A stretch of DNA of 64,000 nucleotides from Sunxiuqinia elliptica (GCF_900113005.1 NZ_FONW01000010.1:62001-126000); one strand, 5' to 3'. Shown: positions 35,476 through 44,839, numbered from the stretch's first letter. Translations and numbers: made by a program. Notes: generated by a model from the sequence alone, not told the origin.

Positions 35476-36474
35476 TTAAAAGTGATTGCTTGCGGCAATA
35501 ATAAGAACGGCACCAATTAGAACAAGAATTCCGAGGTTAAGTGTTTTACGGGCTTTTTGAGGAGCACCTGTCCATTCTCCCCGAAATATCCCCCACAGAT
35601 TTCCAATGACAATGGAAAGTGAGACCAACAGTGGCCATCCAACAACCAAGCCTAAATCGCCTAAAACGACAGCACCATAGCCATAAGCATAGAAACTTCC
35701 AATCCACATGGCTGACATGCCCAGGATCAGGCCCCAATTCATCGTTTTGTGCTCATTAAGAAATGCTTTCAATTCTTTTCCTTTAATAAGAACAAACAAG
35801 CAATATCCCATATTCACCAGAGATCCTGCCGTAAAAAACAAAGACCAAATTACATTTCCGGCCATCGCCTGCCCTACGCCATGCTCAACTGCAATTCGGG
35901 TAATATCCTGACTAAAAGCAGCTCCCAAATTAGGCAAACACGATGTGAAGCCTGAAATGATTGCCAGAACTAATCCTGCCGAAGTGTATTTAGAAAGGTT
36001 TGTACCCTCCTCTTTTTTTGCCGAGGCTCTTGCGCAAAAAATGATTCCCACAACAGAGATAACCGCTCCAAAGAGAATCAGCAGTCCTTTTAATTGCAAA
36101 AAGACCGAGGCTGAAAAAACCAAGGCAGGAACTAAAGTCCCCGTTATGGCATTAATGCCCATAATAACCGGATAGCCGATAGCCATCCCCAATAGATCCA
36201 TCGCCTTTCCGAAAAGAATAGCACCAAGTCCCCACAACAAGCCAAAAAATAAGACCAAGAGTAACAATTTAACCGGAACTGCTGCCACAATAGCTCCAAT
36301 GCCCGGAATTGTCAACCAGGCAATTCCCCAATTTAAGAGCAACATGGCCAAGAGCGAAAAAGCAAACCAACTATGGGCCCATTGCCATTTTTTGGTGTAA
36401 GTCATTGGCAGAAAAAAGGATCCCTGCAACACGCCTGCAAGCGCAACAATAAACAGTCCGGTAAGAAGATTCAT
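35476..36474 (-). CDS. RhaT-family sugar:proton symporter
   Basis: This 332-residue inner-membrane protein has about ten hydrophobic spans. Family features are an N-terminal GVLQGSFFLPMTYTKKWQWAHSW segment (about 15-37), GLLWGLGAILFGKAMDLLGMAIGYPVIMGINAITGTLVP (about 80-117), and a central ISGFTSCLPNLGAAF. RhaT of enteric bacteria imports L-rhamnose; Bacteroidota members also occur in loci for other sugars. It is the last gene of the PUL3 order, 78 bp after susD, and would carry the monosaccharide freed by the GH2 or GH29 enzymes into the cytosol. The actual sugar is not known. Confidence 0.92.
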   Translation of the reverse strand: MNLLTGLFIVALAGVLQGSFFLPMTYTKKWQWAHSWFAFSLLAMLLLNWGIAWLTIPGIGAIVAAVPVKLLLLVLFFGLLWGLGAILFGKAMDLLGMAIGYPVIMGINAITGTLVPALVFSASVFLQLKGLLILFGAVISVVGIIFCARASAKKEEGTNLSKYTSAGLVLAIISGFTSCLPNLGAAFSQDITRIAVEHGVGQAMAGNVIWSLFFTAGSLVNMGYCLFVLIKGKELKAFLNEHKTMNWGLILGMSAMWIGSFYAYGYGAVVLGDLGLVVGWPLLVSLSIVIGNLWGIFRGEWTGAPQKARKTLNLGILVLIGAVLIIAASNHF

Positions 36475-36552
36475 AATACGTCAATTTTAGTTTAGTTCGT
36501 AGCAATAAAAGTAGGCTGCACCTAAGTCAACAGCAGGTGCAGCCCAAATATC

Positions 36553-38112
36553 CTAATTATACCCTGGATTCTGGGTCATGTTTGGATTTAAATCGATTTC
36601 CGATTGAGGAATTGGCAACAAGTACTTTCTGTCAGCATTAAAATGCCGCTCTTCAACAACAATGCGGTCACCTTCCCAACTCACTTCGCCAGTGGTATGA
36701 TCAACAGTTCCCAAGCGAGTGCCTAATACCTGTCCACCCAAAGCTTCACTTCCAATGTCCCAACGCTTTATATCGAAATAACGTAAGCCTTCAAAAGCCA
36801 ACTCAATCCGACGCTCATTTCGCACAACAGCCTCTGTCAAGTTCTCTTTAGGCGGCATATTCACGCCATTACGAGCGCGAATCAAATTAATGTAGTCCAA
36901 CGCTTTATCGGTATCCTCCCCTGTGTAAAGGGCACATTCTGCAAAAATTAAATACATCTCGGCTAATCTAAAAATCATGAAGTCACCTGATTGGTTCCAA
37001 GCATCATCGTAAGGCTCAACGTATTTACGCACAGGCATACGAGTTGGGCAATTAATTGGGTCACCGCTTTTATCGGGGCCATTAAATGGATCGAAAAAGT
37101 CACCATAATAAGGAGCCCCCGGATACAAGACAGTCATTGCCAAGCGAGGATCTTTATTCTCAAACGGTTTATCCTCATTAAAAGGGCTACCATCCGTCGA
37201 TTCATAGGCTTGTATCAAATCCCATGATGCTTGTAATGCAGCCCAGCCTCCTTGCGAGTTAGGCAGACATGTTAATGAGGCAATGTTGTTGTACTTGTCA
37301 GGCACAAACTGAAGACTCAAAATAGCTTCTTTATTATCGGATTCTGCAGCAGGTAAAAACAATTTGTCGTAACCATTTTGATACAACTCAAAGCAAGGCA
37401 TTTCGATAACTTGTGCAGCTGCATTTTGAGCCGCAGCATACTCTCCCAAATACAATTTAAACCGGGCTTTTAGGGCCAATGCAGCGCCTTTGGTAACATG
37501 TCCGGAAGCTTCAATCACATTTTGCGTAGGAAGTGCTCCTCCAGCGATAATTGCATCCAACTCGTCAAACACAAATTTAGCTACCTGATCCTGAGGAGTC
37601 CGTGGTAGTGCAGCCTCATTAATATCAGTAATCACCTCTGTAACCAACGGCATATCACCATAGTGAATCACCTTATTGAAATAATCATAAGCTCTCAAAA
37701 AGCGAACTTCAGCTTTGTAGCGCTCTTTCTTTGCTTCATCCATTTCAACCTGATCAATCCGCTCCAGAAAATCATTGTACTTCCTTACTCTCGAATAAGT
37801 AAACCATTTCCCTGAGTTACCATCCGTCCAGGTAGTTGTCCCGTCAGTTGGCGTTAATGATCCATTGCCTAACTTTTTTGCACCATAATCATATTGCTCA
37901 TAACCATTGTCTGAGGCACCATCAAAAAACAAAATATTACTCCATCCTTCCCATCCCCGATAACACCCGGTTAGAGCAAGGTCAGCGTCTTTTTCCGACT
38001 TCCAGAATGTAGCTTCGGACATCGCACCATTTGGTGCCAAATCCAGGTAATCATCATTGCACGCTACCCCAAACAATGAAATGGTTAGTATATATAAAAA
38101 CTTCTTCATCAT
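36553..38112 (-). CDS. SusD/RagB-family lipoprotein (PUL3)
   Basis: This 519-residue lipoprotein has its Cys at 18 (FGVAC) followed by NDDYLDLAPNGAMSEATFWKSEKDADLALTGCY, a standard SusD start. The FLRAYDYFNKVIHYGDMPLVTEV stretch (about 145-167) and the C-terminal RNERRIELAFEGLRYFDIKRW stretch are diagnostic. It is the glycan-binding partner of the PUL3 SusC, 49 bp downstream of that gene. The start could be either of two adjacent ATGs; I use the first. Confidence 0.95.
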   Translation of the reverse strand: MMKKFLYILTISLFGVACNDDYLDLAPNGAMSEATFWKSEKDADLALTGCYRGWEGWSNILFFDGASDNGYEQYDYGAKKLGNGSLTPTDGTTTWTDGNSGKWFTYSRVRKYNDFLERIDQVEMDEAKKERYKAEVRFLRAYDYFNKVIHYGDMPLVTEVITDINEAALPRTPQDQVAKFVFDELDAIIAGGALPTQNVIEASGHVTKGAALALKARFKLYLGEYAAAQNAAAQVIEMPCFELYQNGYDKLFLPAAESDNKEAILSLQFVPDKYNNIASLTCLPNSQGGWAALQASWDLIQAYESTDGSPFNEDKPFENKDPRLAMTVLYPGAPYYGDFFDPFNGPDKSGDPINCPTRMPVRKYVEPYDDAWNQSGDFMIFRLAEMYLIFAECALYTGEDTDKALDYINLIRARNGVNMPPKENLTEAVVRNERRIELAFEGLRYFDIKRWDIGSEALGGQVLGTRLGTVDHTTGEVSWEGDRIVVEERHFNADRKYLLPIPQSEIDLNPNMTQNPGYN

Positions 38113-38161
38113 TTATTTCTTTTTTAGTACTTGATAAAATTTAACTATTGGTATGAGCGAC

Positions 38162-41100
38162 TTAAAACGTAATGTCTATTCCGAACAAAAACGTTTTTAC
38201 CTGAGGATAAGCATAACTAGCATAGCCACTACTCACCTCTGGGTCAGCATCATCAGAGAAATTAGTCAATGTAAACAAGTTCTGTCCATTAAAGTAGATT
38301 CGAGCGCGTTCCACCTTGTTCTTGGTTATGGTTGCAGGAATGGTATATCCTAACGTGATGTTCTTTAAACGTAGGTAGTCCGAGCGCATCACACTAAAAG
38401 TGCTTAGTGCTGAATTAATTGCATAGTTATTTGGTAAAACCCGGGGGAAGTAGCCATCTTTCACAACTGTTCCATTCTCAACAATTGTACGATCCAAATG
38501 CTTTTCCTGAGCATTGGCGCCGTCAATAAATCCCCACATTAACTCACGGTTGAAAGTACGATATACATCCGCTGCCCCTTGGAAAAAGGCTGAAAAATCA
38601 AACTGTTTATAATCAGCTTGCAGAGTAAACCCGTAAGTGTACTTCGGCTGTGTTGTACCAATTACAACCTTGTCTTTTGAATCGATAACACCATCGTTGT
38701 TCTGATCTTTATACCTCAAGTCACCGGCTTGTTCCAGCCCTGTTCTATGAGGAAGTGTCGATGCTTCTTCATCGGTTTGGAACTTTCCAATGCATTCGTA
38801 GCCATAAAAAGCTTCCCAAGGATCACCTTCCCTTCTCAGCAAGTCACCCGTTGAAGGATTGGGATAGGTGACGACTTCATTCTTGTTGTAAGTTCCATAA
38901 GCCGACACGGCATAGTTCAACGCTCCTACTTTTCCCTGGTGACCCAATTGTAATTCAACTCCTTTATTGCTCATCGCTCCAATATTAGACACGGGTGCTT
39001 CCAGTCCATACGCCGCAGATACCGGAATCTTCGTCAAAATGTCTTCGGTCAAGCGATCGTAATAATCAAATCCTAAGCTAAAGAGGCCATCAAAAACGGC
39101 TGCATCCACACCAACGTTCCACTCGGTTGTTGTTTCCCACGAAATGCTTGGATTATTTGCCGTTGTTTGGCTGGCTCCATCCTGCATCACGTTGCCAAAA
39201 GGATATCCCTGCCCGGCACTAATTGTACTCAAATATTGATAGCTATCTGTTCGGTGATTCCCCAGTTGTCCCCAAGAACCGCGAAGTTTAAGGTTATCAA
39301 GCCATTCCTTTTGCTTCAGGAAAGTCTCTTCAGAAATCCGCCAACCGGCACTAAATGATGGGAAAAAAGCTTCCCGAACATCCGGTGCGAATTTGGAAGA
39401 AGCATCACGACGGAGCGTTGATTCAAAAAGGTATTTTCCTTTATAATCGTAGTTAATACGGCCAAAGTACGATCCCAAAGCCGTTTCGTCAGATGAACCT
39501 TCTGCTTTCATTCCTTCAGAAGACCCTGCATTTAAATCAGTTAATGCGTTTGACGGAAAATTTTTCCGGTAAGCTTTTGTTACATGCGAGGCATACTTCT
39601 CCTTCGATGCTCCCAGCAATGCTTTTATGGCATGATTTCCAAACGTTTTCTCGTAAGTTAAGGTTGCCTGAAGTGTTGTGGTTATGGTACGTCCCAGATA
39701 GTCCTCTTTCGAATTTGGACCTTGTTCAATACCGCCAGCATAGGTAATCGTTTTGATATGTGTTCTTCCATCATCAATCGTATAATCAACACCAGCCAAA
39801 GTCTTTAATGATAGTCCGTCGGCTAAAAACATTTCAAGAAATGTACTTCCTAAAGCATGCGAATACATTGAAGTTCCTTGTCCGCCTGCTTCAATCCAGG
39901 CAATTGGGTTACCATCAACGTGCGATTTGATAAATTGTCCTCCTTCATTCTTATTGGCAATTGCATTGGGAATCCGGTTTGCCTGACGGAAAAACTGGTC
40001 AACTCCAATTCCGACAAAAGGATTGGTAGGCTGAACGATTTCGCGGCGTGATAAGCTTGAATTAATTCCAAACTTCAACCAATGAGCAAGATCGCTATCA
40101 AAATTAATACGTGCTGTGTACCGATCTTGATTGGTATTTTTCACCAACCCTTTTTGGTTATAGTAAGCCAACGAAATCATATAACGCGAAGTATTACTTC
40201 CTCCGGTAATGCTCAGATTATGATTGTGGGTAAAGCCTGACCCCTGAAGCAATAAATCCAACCAATCGGTGTTAGGAGCTTGCCCGTTTTTAAACGCTTC
40301 CAGCTCCTGATCAGAGTATTGAGGCGATTTTCCCTCGTTGGCTAAACCTTCATTCAGCAGCTTTGCATATTCGTAGGATGAAAGATGGCTGGGTAAGTTT
40401 AATGGATTCTGAAAACCAGCATAGCCACTGTAATTGAGTTTCGGCTCTCCTTTTTTTCCGCGCTTGGTGGTTATTAAAATGACCCCGTTCGCAGCTCTTG
40501 TTCCATAAATCGAAGCAGCAGATGCATCCTTCAAAGTCGTAATGCTTTCAATATCGGCCGGATTTACATCATTCATGCTTGCCTCTAATCCATCAACTAA
40601 AACCATCGGGTCTGAATTATTCATCGTTCCCACCCCTCTGATTCGGATTGTGATCCCTTCTTTTCCGGGTTGACCTGAATTTTGAGTGATCGTTACTCCC
40701 GGCATACGCCCTTGTAACAGGCTAGCCACATTATTGGCAGGCTGGCCTTTAAGCTCATCTTCAGCCACCGAACTTAAAGCTCCCGTTAAATTCAATTTCT
40801 TTTGAGAACCATAACCAACAGCAACCACTTCGTCTAATCCAATTGCATCATTTTCCAAACTAACGTTAAATTCCTTGTTGTTTCCGATTGCTATCTCCTG
40901 GGTTTTCATACCCACAAAAGAGAACACAATGATTTTAGCCTGGGGATTCACCTGCAAGGCAAATGCCCCATCAACATCGGTAATGGTTCCAATTGTTGTT
41001 CCTTTAACAAACACCGAAACACCCGGCAATGGCGTGCCGGTATCTGCCTCGGAAACAGTTCCGGTAAGATTAACCGGTTGTGCTTTCAAAAAGCTTGTTC

Positions 41101-41173
41101 CTACAAAAAGGACCAGGAAGGCTAGCAGTAGTTTTCGCCCCACCCTGTTCTTAAAGTCATGATTTTTTTTCAT
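38162..41173 (-). CDS. SusC/RagA TonB-dependent transporter without STN (PUL3)
   Basis: I use the ATG at 41173 (1003 residues), which begins MKKNHDFKNRVGRK and a signal peptide ending LKAQ; the open frame runs 33 bp further upstream without a good start. There is no STN domain: the carboxypeptidase-D-like domain begins at once (LTGTVSEADTGTPLPGVSVFVKGTT), then GLDEVVAVGYGSQKK, plug and barrel, ending FGIDITF. So it is a pure importer, regulated by something other than a FecR relay; the AraC gene 10 kb upstream is the obvious candidate. Its leader carries three hairpins and an antisense promoter box. Confidence 0.96.
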   Translation of the reverse strand: MKKNHDFKNRVGRKLLLAFLVLFVGTSFLKAQPVNLTGTVSEADTGTPLPGVSVFVKGTTIGTITDVDGAFALQVNPQAKIIVFSFVGMKTQEIAIGNNKEFNVSLENDAIGLDEVVAVGYGSQKKLNLTGALSSVAEDELKGQPANNVASLLQGRMPGVTITQNSGQPGKEGITIRIRGVGTMNNSDPMVLVDGLEASMNDVNPADIESITTLKDASAASIYGTRAANGVILITTKRGKKGEPKLNYSGYAGFQNPLNLPSHLSSYEYAKLLNEGLANEGKSPQYSDQELEAFKNGQAPNTDWLDLLLQGSGFTHNHNLSITGGSNTSRYMISLAYYNQKGLVKNTNQDRYTARINFDSDLAHWLKFGINSSLSRREIVQPTNPFVGIGVDQFFRQANRIPNAIANKNEGGQFIKSHVDGNPIAWIEAGGQGTSMYSHALGSTFLEMFLADGLSLKTLAGVDYTIDDGRTHIKTITYAGGIEQGPNSKEDYLGRTITTTLQATLTYEKTFGNHAIKALLGASKEKYASHVTKAYRKNFPSNALTDLNAGSSEGMKAEGSSDETALGSYFGRINYDYKGKYLFESTLRRDASSKFAPDVREAFFPSFSAGWRISEETFLKQKEWLDNLKLRGSWGQLGNHRTDSYQYLSTISAGQGYPFGNVMQDGASQTTANNPSISWETTTEWNVGVDAAVFDGLFSLGFDYYDRLTEDILTKIPVSAAYGLEAPVSNIGAMSNKGVELQLGHQGKVGALNYAVSAYGTYNKNEVVTYPNPSTGDLLRREGDPWEAFYGYECIGKFQTDEEASTLPHRTGLEQAGDLRYKDQNNDGVIDSKDKVVIGTTQPKYTYGFTLQADYKQFDFSAFFQGAADVYRTFNRELMWGFIDGANAQEKHLDRTIVENGTVVKDGYFPRVLPNNYAINSALSTFSVMRSDYLRLKNITLGYTIPATITKNKVERARIYFNGQNLFTLTNFSDDADPEVSSGYASYAYPQVKTFLFGIDITF

Positions 41174-41180
41174 AAGTTTG
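41173..41180 (+). promoter_or_regulatory. Antisense -7 box overlapping the susC start (PUL3)
   Basis: TAAGTTTG matches TAnnTTTG exactly on the plus strand and begins on the last T of the CAT that encodes the susC start, as at the other two susC genes. No clear -33 TTTG is seen upstream. Confidence 0.4.
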
Positions 41181-41186
41181 AATGTT

Positions 41187-41290
41187 TTAAGTTTTATAAT
41201 AGCCACTTCGGTGGCTGTTAACTTATCAGCATGATGTTAGAGCATCATGTAATCCACCGGCAAGTGTTTCCGCATTTGCCGGTTTTTATT
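41187..41290 (+). ncRNA. Candidate structured antisense RNA over susC leader (PUL3)
   Basis: Predicted about 100 nt with three hairpins in order: AGCCAC-TTCG-GTGGCT (41201-41216, a very stable UUCG tetraloop), CATGATG/CATCATG (41230-41236 with 41243-41249), and the GC-rich terminator at 41257-41282. All three stems are also present in the sense leader, but only the plus strand has a T-run. It is the most structured of the three candidates. Confidence 0.5.
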
Positions 41291-41292
41291 TT
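41257..41292 (+). terminator. Rho-independent terminator on plus strand before susC (PUL3)
   Basis: A 10-bp stem with one G-T pair (CCGGCAAGTG / CATTTGCCGG, 41257-41266 and 41273-41282), loop TTTCCG, then TTTTTATTTT. It is directional to the plus strand, where no coding gene precedes it. It lies 84-119 bp upstream of the susC ATG, the same distance as at PUL1 and PUL2. Confidence 0.7.
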
Positions 41293-41458
41293 AGTTCATC
41301 GGTCTTTTCAGTTTATACCTCTTAAATGCTTATTGAAGTCCTCTGTTTTTAATTTCGTTAGCCAGTTTATTTACTTGTAGCTGATAAAAAAGAACCAGTT
41401 TTCAATAGTAAGCGCATATCGAGTTTCTGTCTTAAATCAACTTTTGTTTAAAATGGAT

Positions 41459-41544
41459 ATCAACTCATATTCTCCTCTAAAAATAAGCGTTTTACCTCGC
41501 GGAATTGATGAACTCTATTTCCACATTTATGAACTATATTATCC
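41459..41544 (+). promoter_or_regulatory. Three direct repeats, candidate AraC half-sites upstream of susC (PUL3)
   Basis: Three related 16-17-bp words occur: ATCAACTCATATTCTCC (41459-41475), ATGAACTCTATTTCCAC (41508-41524) and ATGAACTATATTATCC (41529-41544). The last two start 21 bp apart, two helical turns, as in classical AraC half-site pairs. A similar pair lies upstream of the araC gene (51710-51746). The rest of the 41290-41692 spacer shows no gene. Confidence 0.45.
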
Positions 41545-41692
41545 AAAAAAGAATGTCAAATAGAATATATACTTTAACTCCGAAGACAATTAGCTCAGCT
41601 TCCAATAATTAGATGATCGACTCCATATCAAGAATCAGAAAGATTGCCTTACTCCTCTCACAATGACGTAAAGTGACAACGGTAAGTAAAAA

Positions 41693-42616
41693 CTACCGAT
41701 AGACTCCTGCGGGTAGTCCTTGCACATCAAGGGCAATTTGAAAAAGCGAGCCGCTTAAGGGGTATGCTTGCAATTGCTCTTCAGACAAGCCTTCTTTAGC
41801 TGTTGAGATAAACAAGGTGTTAAGATCAGCTCCACCAAAAGCGCAGGAAGTTACATGAGGGGCGGGAACATCGATTACCCGCAGTTGTTCCCCCGTATTT
41901 GGATTCCACTGAATAACGGCATGACCGCCCCAGTGGGCAACCCACAACATTCCCTCCGAATCAATGGTCATACCATCCGGAGCTCCAAGCTCATCCGGTA
42001 CATTTATGGCGATCCTACGATTAGACAATTCTCCGGTCGCCTGCTTGAAGTCGTAGGCAAAAATGCACTGTTCAGCGGTGTCAATGTAATACATCGTTTG
42101 TCCATCAGAAGACCAAACAATTCCATTGGAAATCGTTACTCCTGCTTGTTTCACAGTCAAAGCCTGCCCATCAAAAACATAGAGATTGCCGGCTTCTTTA
42201 ACAACTTTCTTGTTCATTGTTCCGACCCAAAAACGACCGGCCGAATCGCATTTCCCATCGTTAAACCGGTTCCCTTGCAATTCGTTCGGATAGTCGGTCA
42301 ATGGATGCAAAACACCATCCACTGCCATTCCATAAATACCCGTTTCCAATGCGAGCAAAACAGTAAACTCGCCAGCGGCAGGAACGACAGTCCCAATCAT
42401 ACTTCCCGTTGGGTAGGTTTTATTTTCCTTCTTTACCGGATCGTAACGATGAAGTTTTTCTCCGGTAATATCCACCCAATACAATACCTTTTCAAAGGGG
42501 TGCCACACCGTGCCTTCTCCTAAAATTGCCACTGGCGTATTTTCAACAAGCTCGACTTTTTGTCCCATAAGTAAATTCGTAATCAACAATGTTGAGAGTA
42601 ATAACAAAAGTTTCAT
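41693..42616 (-). CDS. SMP-30/gluconolactonase-family lactonase, secreted
   Basis: This 307-residue protein has a signal peptide (1-18), so it acts in the periplasm. It shows the SMP-30 six-bladed propeller: GEGTVWHPFEKVLYWVDITG with the metal-binding Glu near residue 34, NRFNDGKCDSAGRFWVGTMN, ISNGIVWSSDGQTMYYIDT and GAPDGMTIDSEGMLWVAHW. The family opens sugar lactones using a divalent metal. In this gene row it would hydrolyse the lactone made by the SDR dehydrogenase. A periplasmic location does not match a cytosolic SDR, a point that weakens the simple pathway model. The start is an ATG at 42616. Confidence 0.93.
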   Translation of the reverse strand: MKLLLLLSTLLITNLLMGQKVELVENTPVAILGEGTVWHPFEKVLYWVDITGEKLHRYDPVKKENKTYPTGSMIGTVVPAAGEFTVLLALETGIYGMAVDGVLHPLTDYPNELQGNRFNDGKCDSAGRFWVGTMNKKVVKEAGNLYVFDGQALTVKQAGVTISNGIVWSSDGQTMYYIDTAEQCIFAYDFKQATGELSNRRIAINVPDELGAPDGMTIDSEGMLWVAHWGGHAVIQWNPNTGEQLRVIDVPAPHVTSCAFGGADLNTLFISTAKEGLSEEQLQAYPLSGSLFQIALDVQGLPAGVYR

Positions 42617-42720
42617 AAATGCCAGATGTTAGACTTTGAGATGTTCGGATATTCAGACTTTCGGATATCCAAACAACCTGAAACTCACAAGCTGGACTCC
42701 CAAGGTCTATCTCTATCCGC
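42617..42720 (-). repeat. Dispersed spacer repeat before the SMP-30 gene
   Basis: On the minus strand the spacer reads ATATCCGAAAGTCTGAATATCCGAACATCT and then AAAGTCTAACATCTGG before the start codon. The same words occur before cysC, the SDR gene and the dehydratase gene, always on the gene's own strand. Confidence 0.5.
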
Positions 42721-42746
42721 AAATCAGAAATAATAAGTCATCAATT

Positions 42747-43535
42747 CTAACTGTCCTGCATTAAAGCCGACCGGCCTCCATCCAAAAGATAGGTTGTACC
42801 CGTAGCGAAAGCTGCAAAATCACTTGCCAGAAAAGCACACCATGCTCCAACTTCTTCTGGGGTACCAAGTTTTCCTGCCGGATGCAAATCAATTGTTCGT
42901 TGACGTTCAGCGGCTGCGTCCGGGAACGAGTTAAACCATTTATCGTTTCCGGGAGTATCGATAAATCCAGGAGCGACTCCCACAACCCGCACAGAGGGTC
43001 CCCATTCAATTGCCATGGCACGAACCAAACCAGTAAGTGCCGTTTTGGTCACATTGTATGGAAAACAACCAGGAATTGACGAGTAAGCATGATTGGAAGT
43101 CATAACGACAAAAACTCCTGAAGAACTTGCTTCTAAATGTTTCCGGCTTGCTTTTGCCAAGCGCCAATGCGAAGCCAGGTTTAGTTCATGATTGTATGTC
43201 CAATCTTCTTCGGAACACTGCGAAGCTCCTTTGAATACGTTTACCCCGGCATTGGAAACCACTAGATCGATCTGCTTAAATTCACGGGCAACACTTTCAA
43301 CAAAAGAGGCAATCTGCTCTTTTGAGGTAACATCAACCGCTTGGTAAAAAGCTTTCTTCCCAAAAGCTTCAACACTCTTGATAAAATCTTTGACACTATC
43401 CTGATCTTCAGATGTCCTTGCACAACCAGCCACATGACAGCCAGCTTCAGCCAGCACTTTTGCGACTCCTGCACCAATACCACTGGAAACACCTGTTACA
43501 ATAGCTACTTTATCGGTTAGATTAATCCCTAACAT
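42747..43535 (-). CDS. SDR-family NAD(P)-dependent oxidoreductase
   Basis: I use the ATG at 43535 (262 residues), which begins MLGINLTDKVAIVTG; the open frame extends 36 codons upstream through the spacer repeat and looks non-coding. The Rossmann motif TGVSSGIG is at 14-21, NNAG-like SNAG near 94-97, the catalytic Ser near 147, and Tyr160-x3-Lys164 (YNVTK). The C-terminus LLDGGRSALM is typical of classical SDRs. In context it should oxidise a free sugar to its lactone, or a 2-keto-3-deoxy sugar acid, as in L-fucose and L-rhamnose oxidation. Which step it takes cannot be told from sequence. Confidence 0.93.
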   Translation of the reverse strand: MLGINLTDKVAIVTGVSSGIGAGVAKVLAEAGCHVAGCARTSEDQDSVKDFIKSVEAFGKKAFYQAVDVTSKEQIASFVESVAREFKQIDLVVSNAGVNVFKGASQCSEEDWTYNHELNLASHWRLAKASRKHLEASSSGVFVVMTSNHAYSSIPGCFPYNVTKTALTGLVRAMAIEWGPSVRVVGVAPGFIDTPGNDKWFNSFPDAAAERQRTIDLHPAGKLGTPEEVGAWCAFLASDFAAFATGTTYLLDGGRSALMQDS

Positions 43536-43569
43536 TTTTATTGGTTTTATCTGTTTATATTTTTTAAAG

Positions 43570-43640
43570 ACACTTTTGTTAGAGCCAAGACAATAGATTC
43601 TTAGACTACTTCGAACTAACTTAAGGCTCACAAACTCTGT
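43570..43640 (-). repeat. Dispersed spacer repeat before the SDR gene
   Basis: The minus strand reads GTCTAAGAATCTATTG followed by TCTTGGCTCTAAC before the SDR start. The TCTTGGCTCTAA word also appears before the dehydratase gene, and TCTTGTTTCTAA before cysC. Confidence 0.5.
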
Positions 43641-43674
43641 CAATATACTTTAGTCACTTCGTACTTTCCTATTG

Positions 43675-44835
43675 CTAAATATAAAAACCTTTTTTAGCAA
43701 TACGGATACCCGGATGCTTCTCCATTTCTTGCTCAACCAAATCGACACCTAAACCCGGACGATCAGACAATACCAGGTAACCTTGATCGACCTCAATGGC
43801 ATGATCAATTACTTCATCTCGCCAAGGGACATCGCAATAAATATATTCCTGCCGGAAGAAATTGGGAACAGCCGCACACACATGGGCACTTGCCAATGTT
43901 GACAGGGGCCCATTTGGATTATGCGGTGCCAACAACACATTGTAGGTTTCGGCCATGGTTGCCATGCGCTTCATTTCCGAAGGGCCACCACAACGGGTGA
44001 TATCCGGCATAATAACATCAACCACCTGTTTCTCCAGCAGATCCCGAATTCCGTGACGTGTATAATGACGCTCTCCCACGCAAATCGACACTTTGGGATC
44101 GATGCGTTCGCGAAAGGCTTTCAAAGTATTGGCATTTTCAGGGCCTGCAGGCTCTTCATACCAAGTAATGTTCAACTGAGCCAATCGTTCAGCCATGGTC
44201 ACTGCTGTTTTGAAATTGAGCATTGCATGTGTTTCGATCATCAAGTCAGCATCGGGACCAATCGCTTCGCGAACGGCCTTGCTCACCTCAAAAGCCCGGT
44301 TTTGCTGCTCCTGGCTCAAGCCCAAATCGGTGTTTAAGTCTTCACCATACAAATAGTTGACATGCGCAAAAGGATCAAACTTAACCCCCTTAAAGCCAGC
44401 GTCCATTACCTTTCGAGCCTGCATCGCATAATCCTCGGCATTGTGTCCACCTCCAGTGAACCAGTAGTTGGCGTACAACCTGATTTTTGTCCGAAACGCC
44501 CCTCCCAGCAACTCATACATTGGGACTCCCAGTTTCTTTGCCTTCAAATCGAGTAAGGCCATGTCAATACCCGAAATTGCACACATACTAACACCAAAAG
44601 GACCAACCCAATTCAAATCGCGATACAATTTGGTCCAGATAAAGTCAGTTCGCATCGGATCCAATCCGATAATACGTTTTCCTGCTTCAATTGCAGCAGC
44701 TTCGATCATTTGACTTCCGGGCCAGTTTGTCGCTTCGCCAACCCCTGTAATTCCTTCGTCGGTATATATTTTAAGTAAAGTCCAATTGTACTTTACACCT
44801 TCAACCAACCATACTTTTACATCTGTAATTTTCAT
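43675..44835 (-). CDS. Enolase-superfamily (mandelate racemase type) sugar-acid dehydratase
   Basis: This 386-residue cytosolic enzyme has the expected metal ligands Glu201 (in LMIETHAML), Glu227 (WYEEP) and Glu255 (CVGER). His203 and His305 (APHNPNGP) sit where D-galactonate dehydratases place their acid and base, so the galactonate-dehydratase subgroup is the closest reading; the usual Asp-x-His is Glu-x-His here. These enzymes turn an aldonate into a 2-keto-3-deoxy acid. It lies between the RraA-type aldolase and the SDR gene, fitting a dehydratase step. The sugar acid (galactonate, fuconate or rhamnonate) is open. Confidence 0.93.
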   Translation of the reverse strand: MKITDVKVWLVEGVKYNWTLLKIYTDEGITGVGEATNWPGSQMIEAAAIEAGKRIIGLDPMRTDFIWTKLYRDLNWVGPFGVSMCAISGIDMALLDLKAKKLGVPMYELLGGAFRTKIRLYANYWFTGGGHNAEDYAMQARKVMDAGFKGVKFDPFAHVNYLYGEDLNTDLGLSQEQQNRAFEVSKAVREAIGPDADLMIETHAMLNFKTAVTMAERLAQLNITWYEEPAGPENANTLKAFRERIDPKVSICVGERHYTRHGIRDLLEKQVVDVIMPDITRCGGPSEMKRMATMAETYNVLLAPHNPNGPLSTLASAHVCAAVPNFFRQEYIYCDVPWRDEVIDHAIEVDQGYLVLSDRPGLGVDLVEQEMEKHPGIRIAKKGFYI

Positions 44836-44839
44836 TCAT

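Noticed and set aside
35301-35501. 66-codon plus-strand frame before rhaT end
   Set aside because: Overlaps the 3' end of the rhaT-type gene on the other strand, is Lys/Asn-rich from base bias, and has no promoter or recognisable motif.
43536-43643. N-terminal extension of the SDR gene in the open frame
   Set aside because: The added 36 codons cover the dispersed spacer repeat and give no domain; the ATG at 43535 starts exactly at a typical SDR N-terminus.
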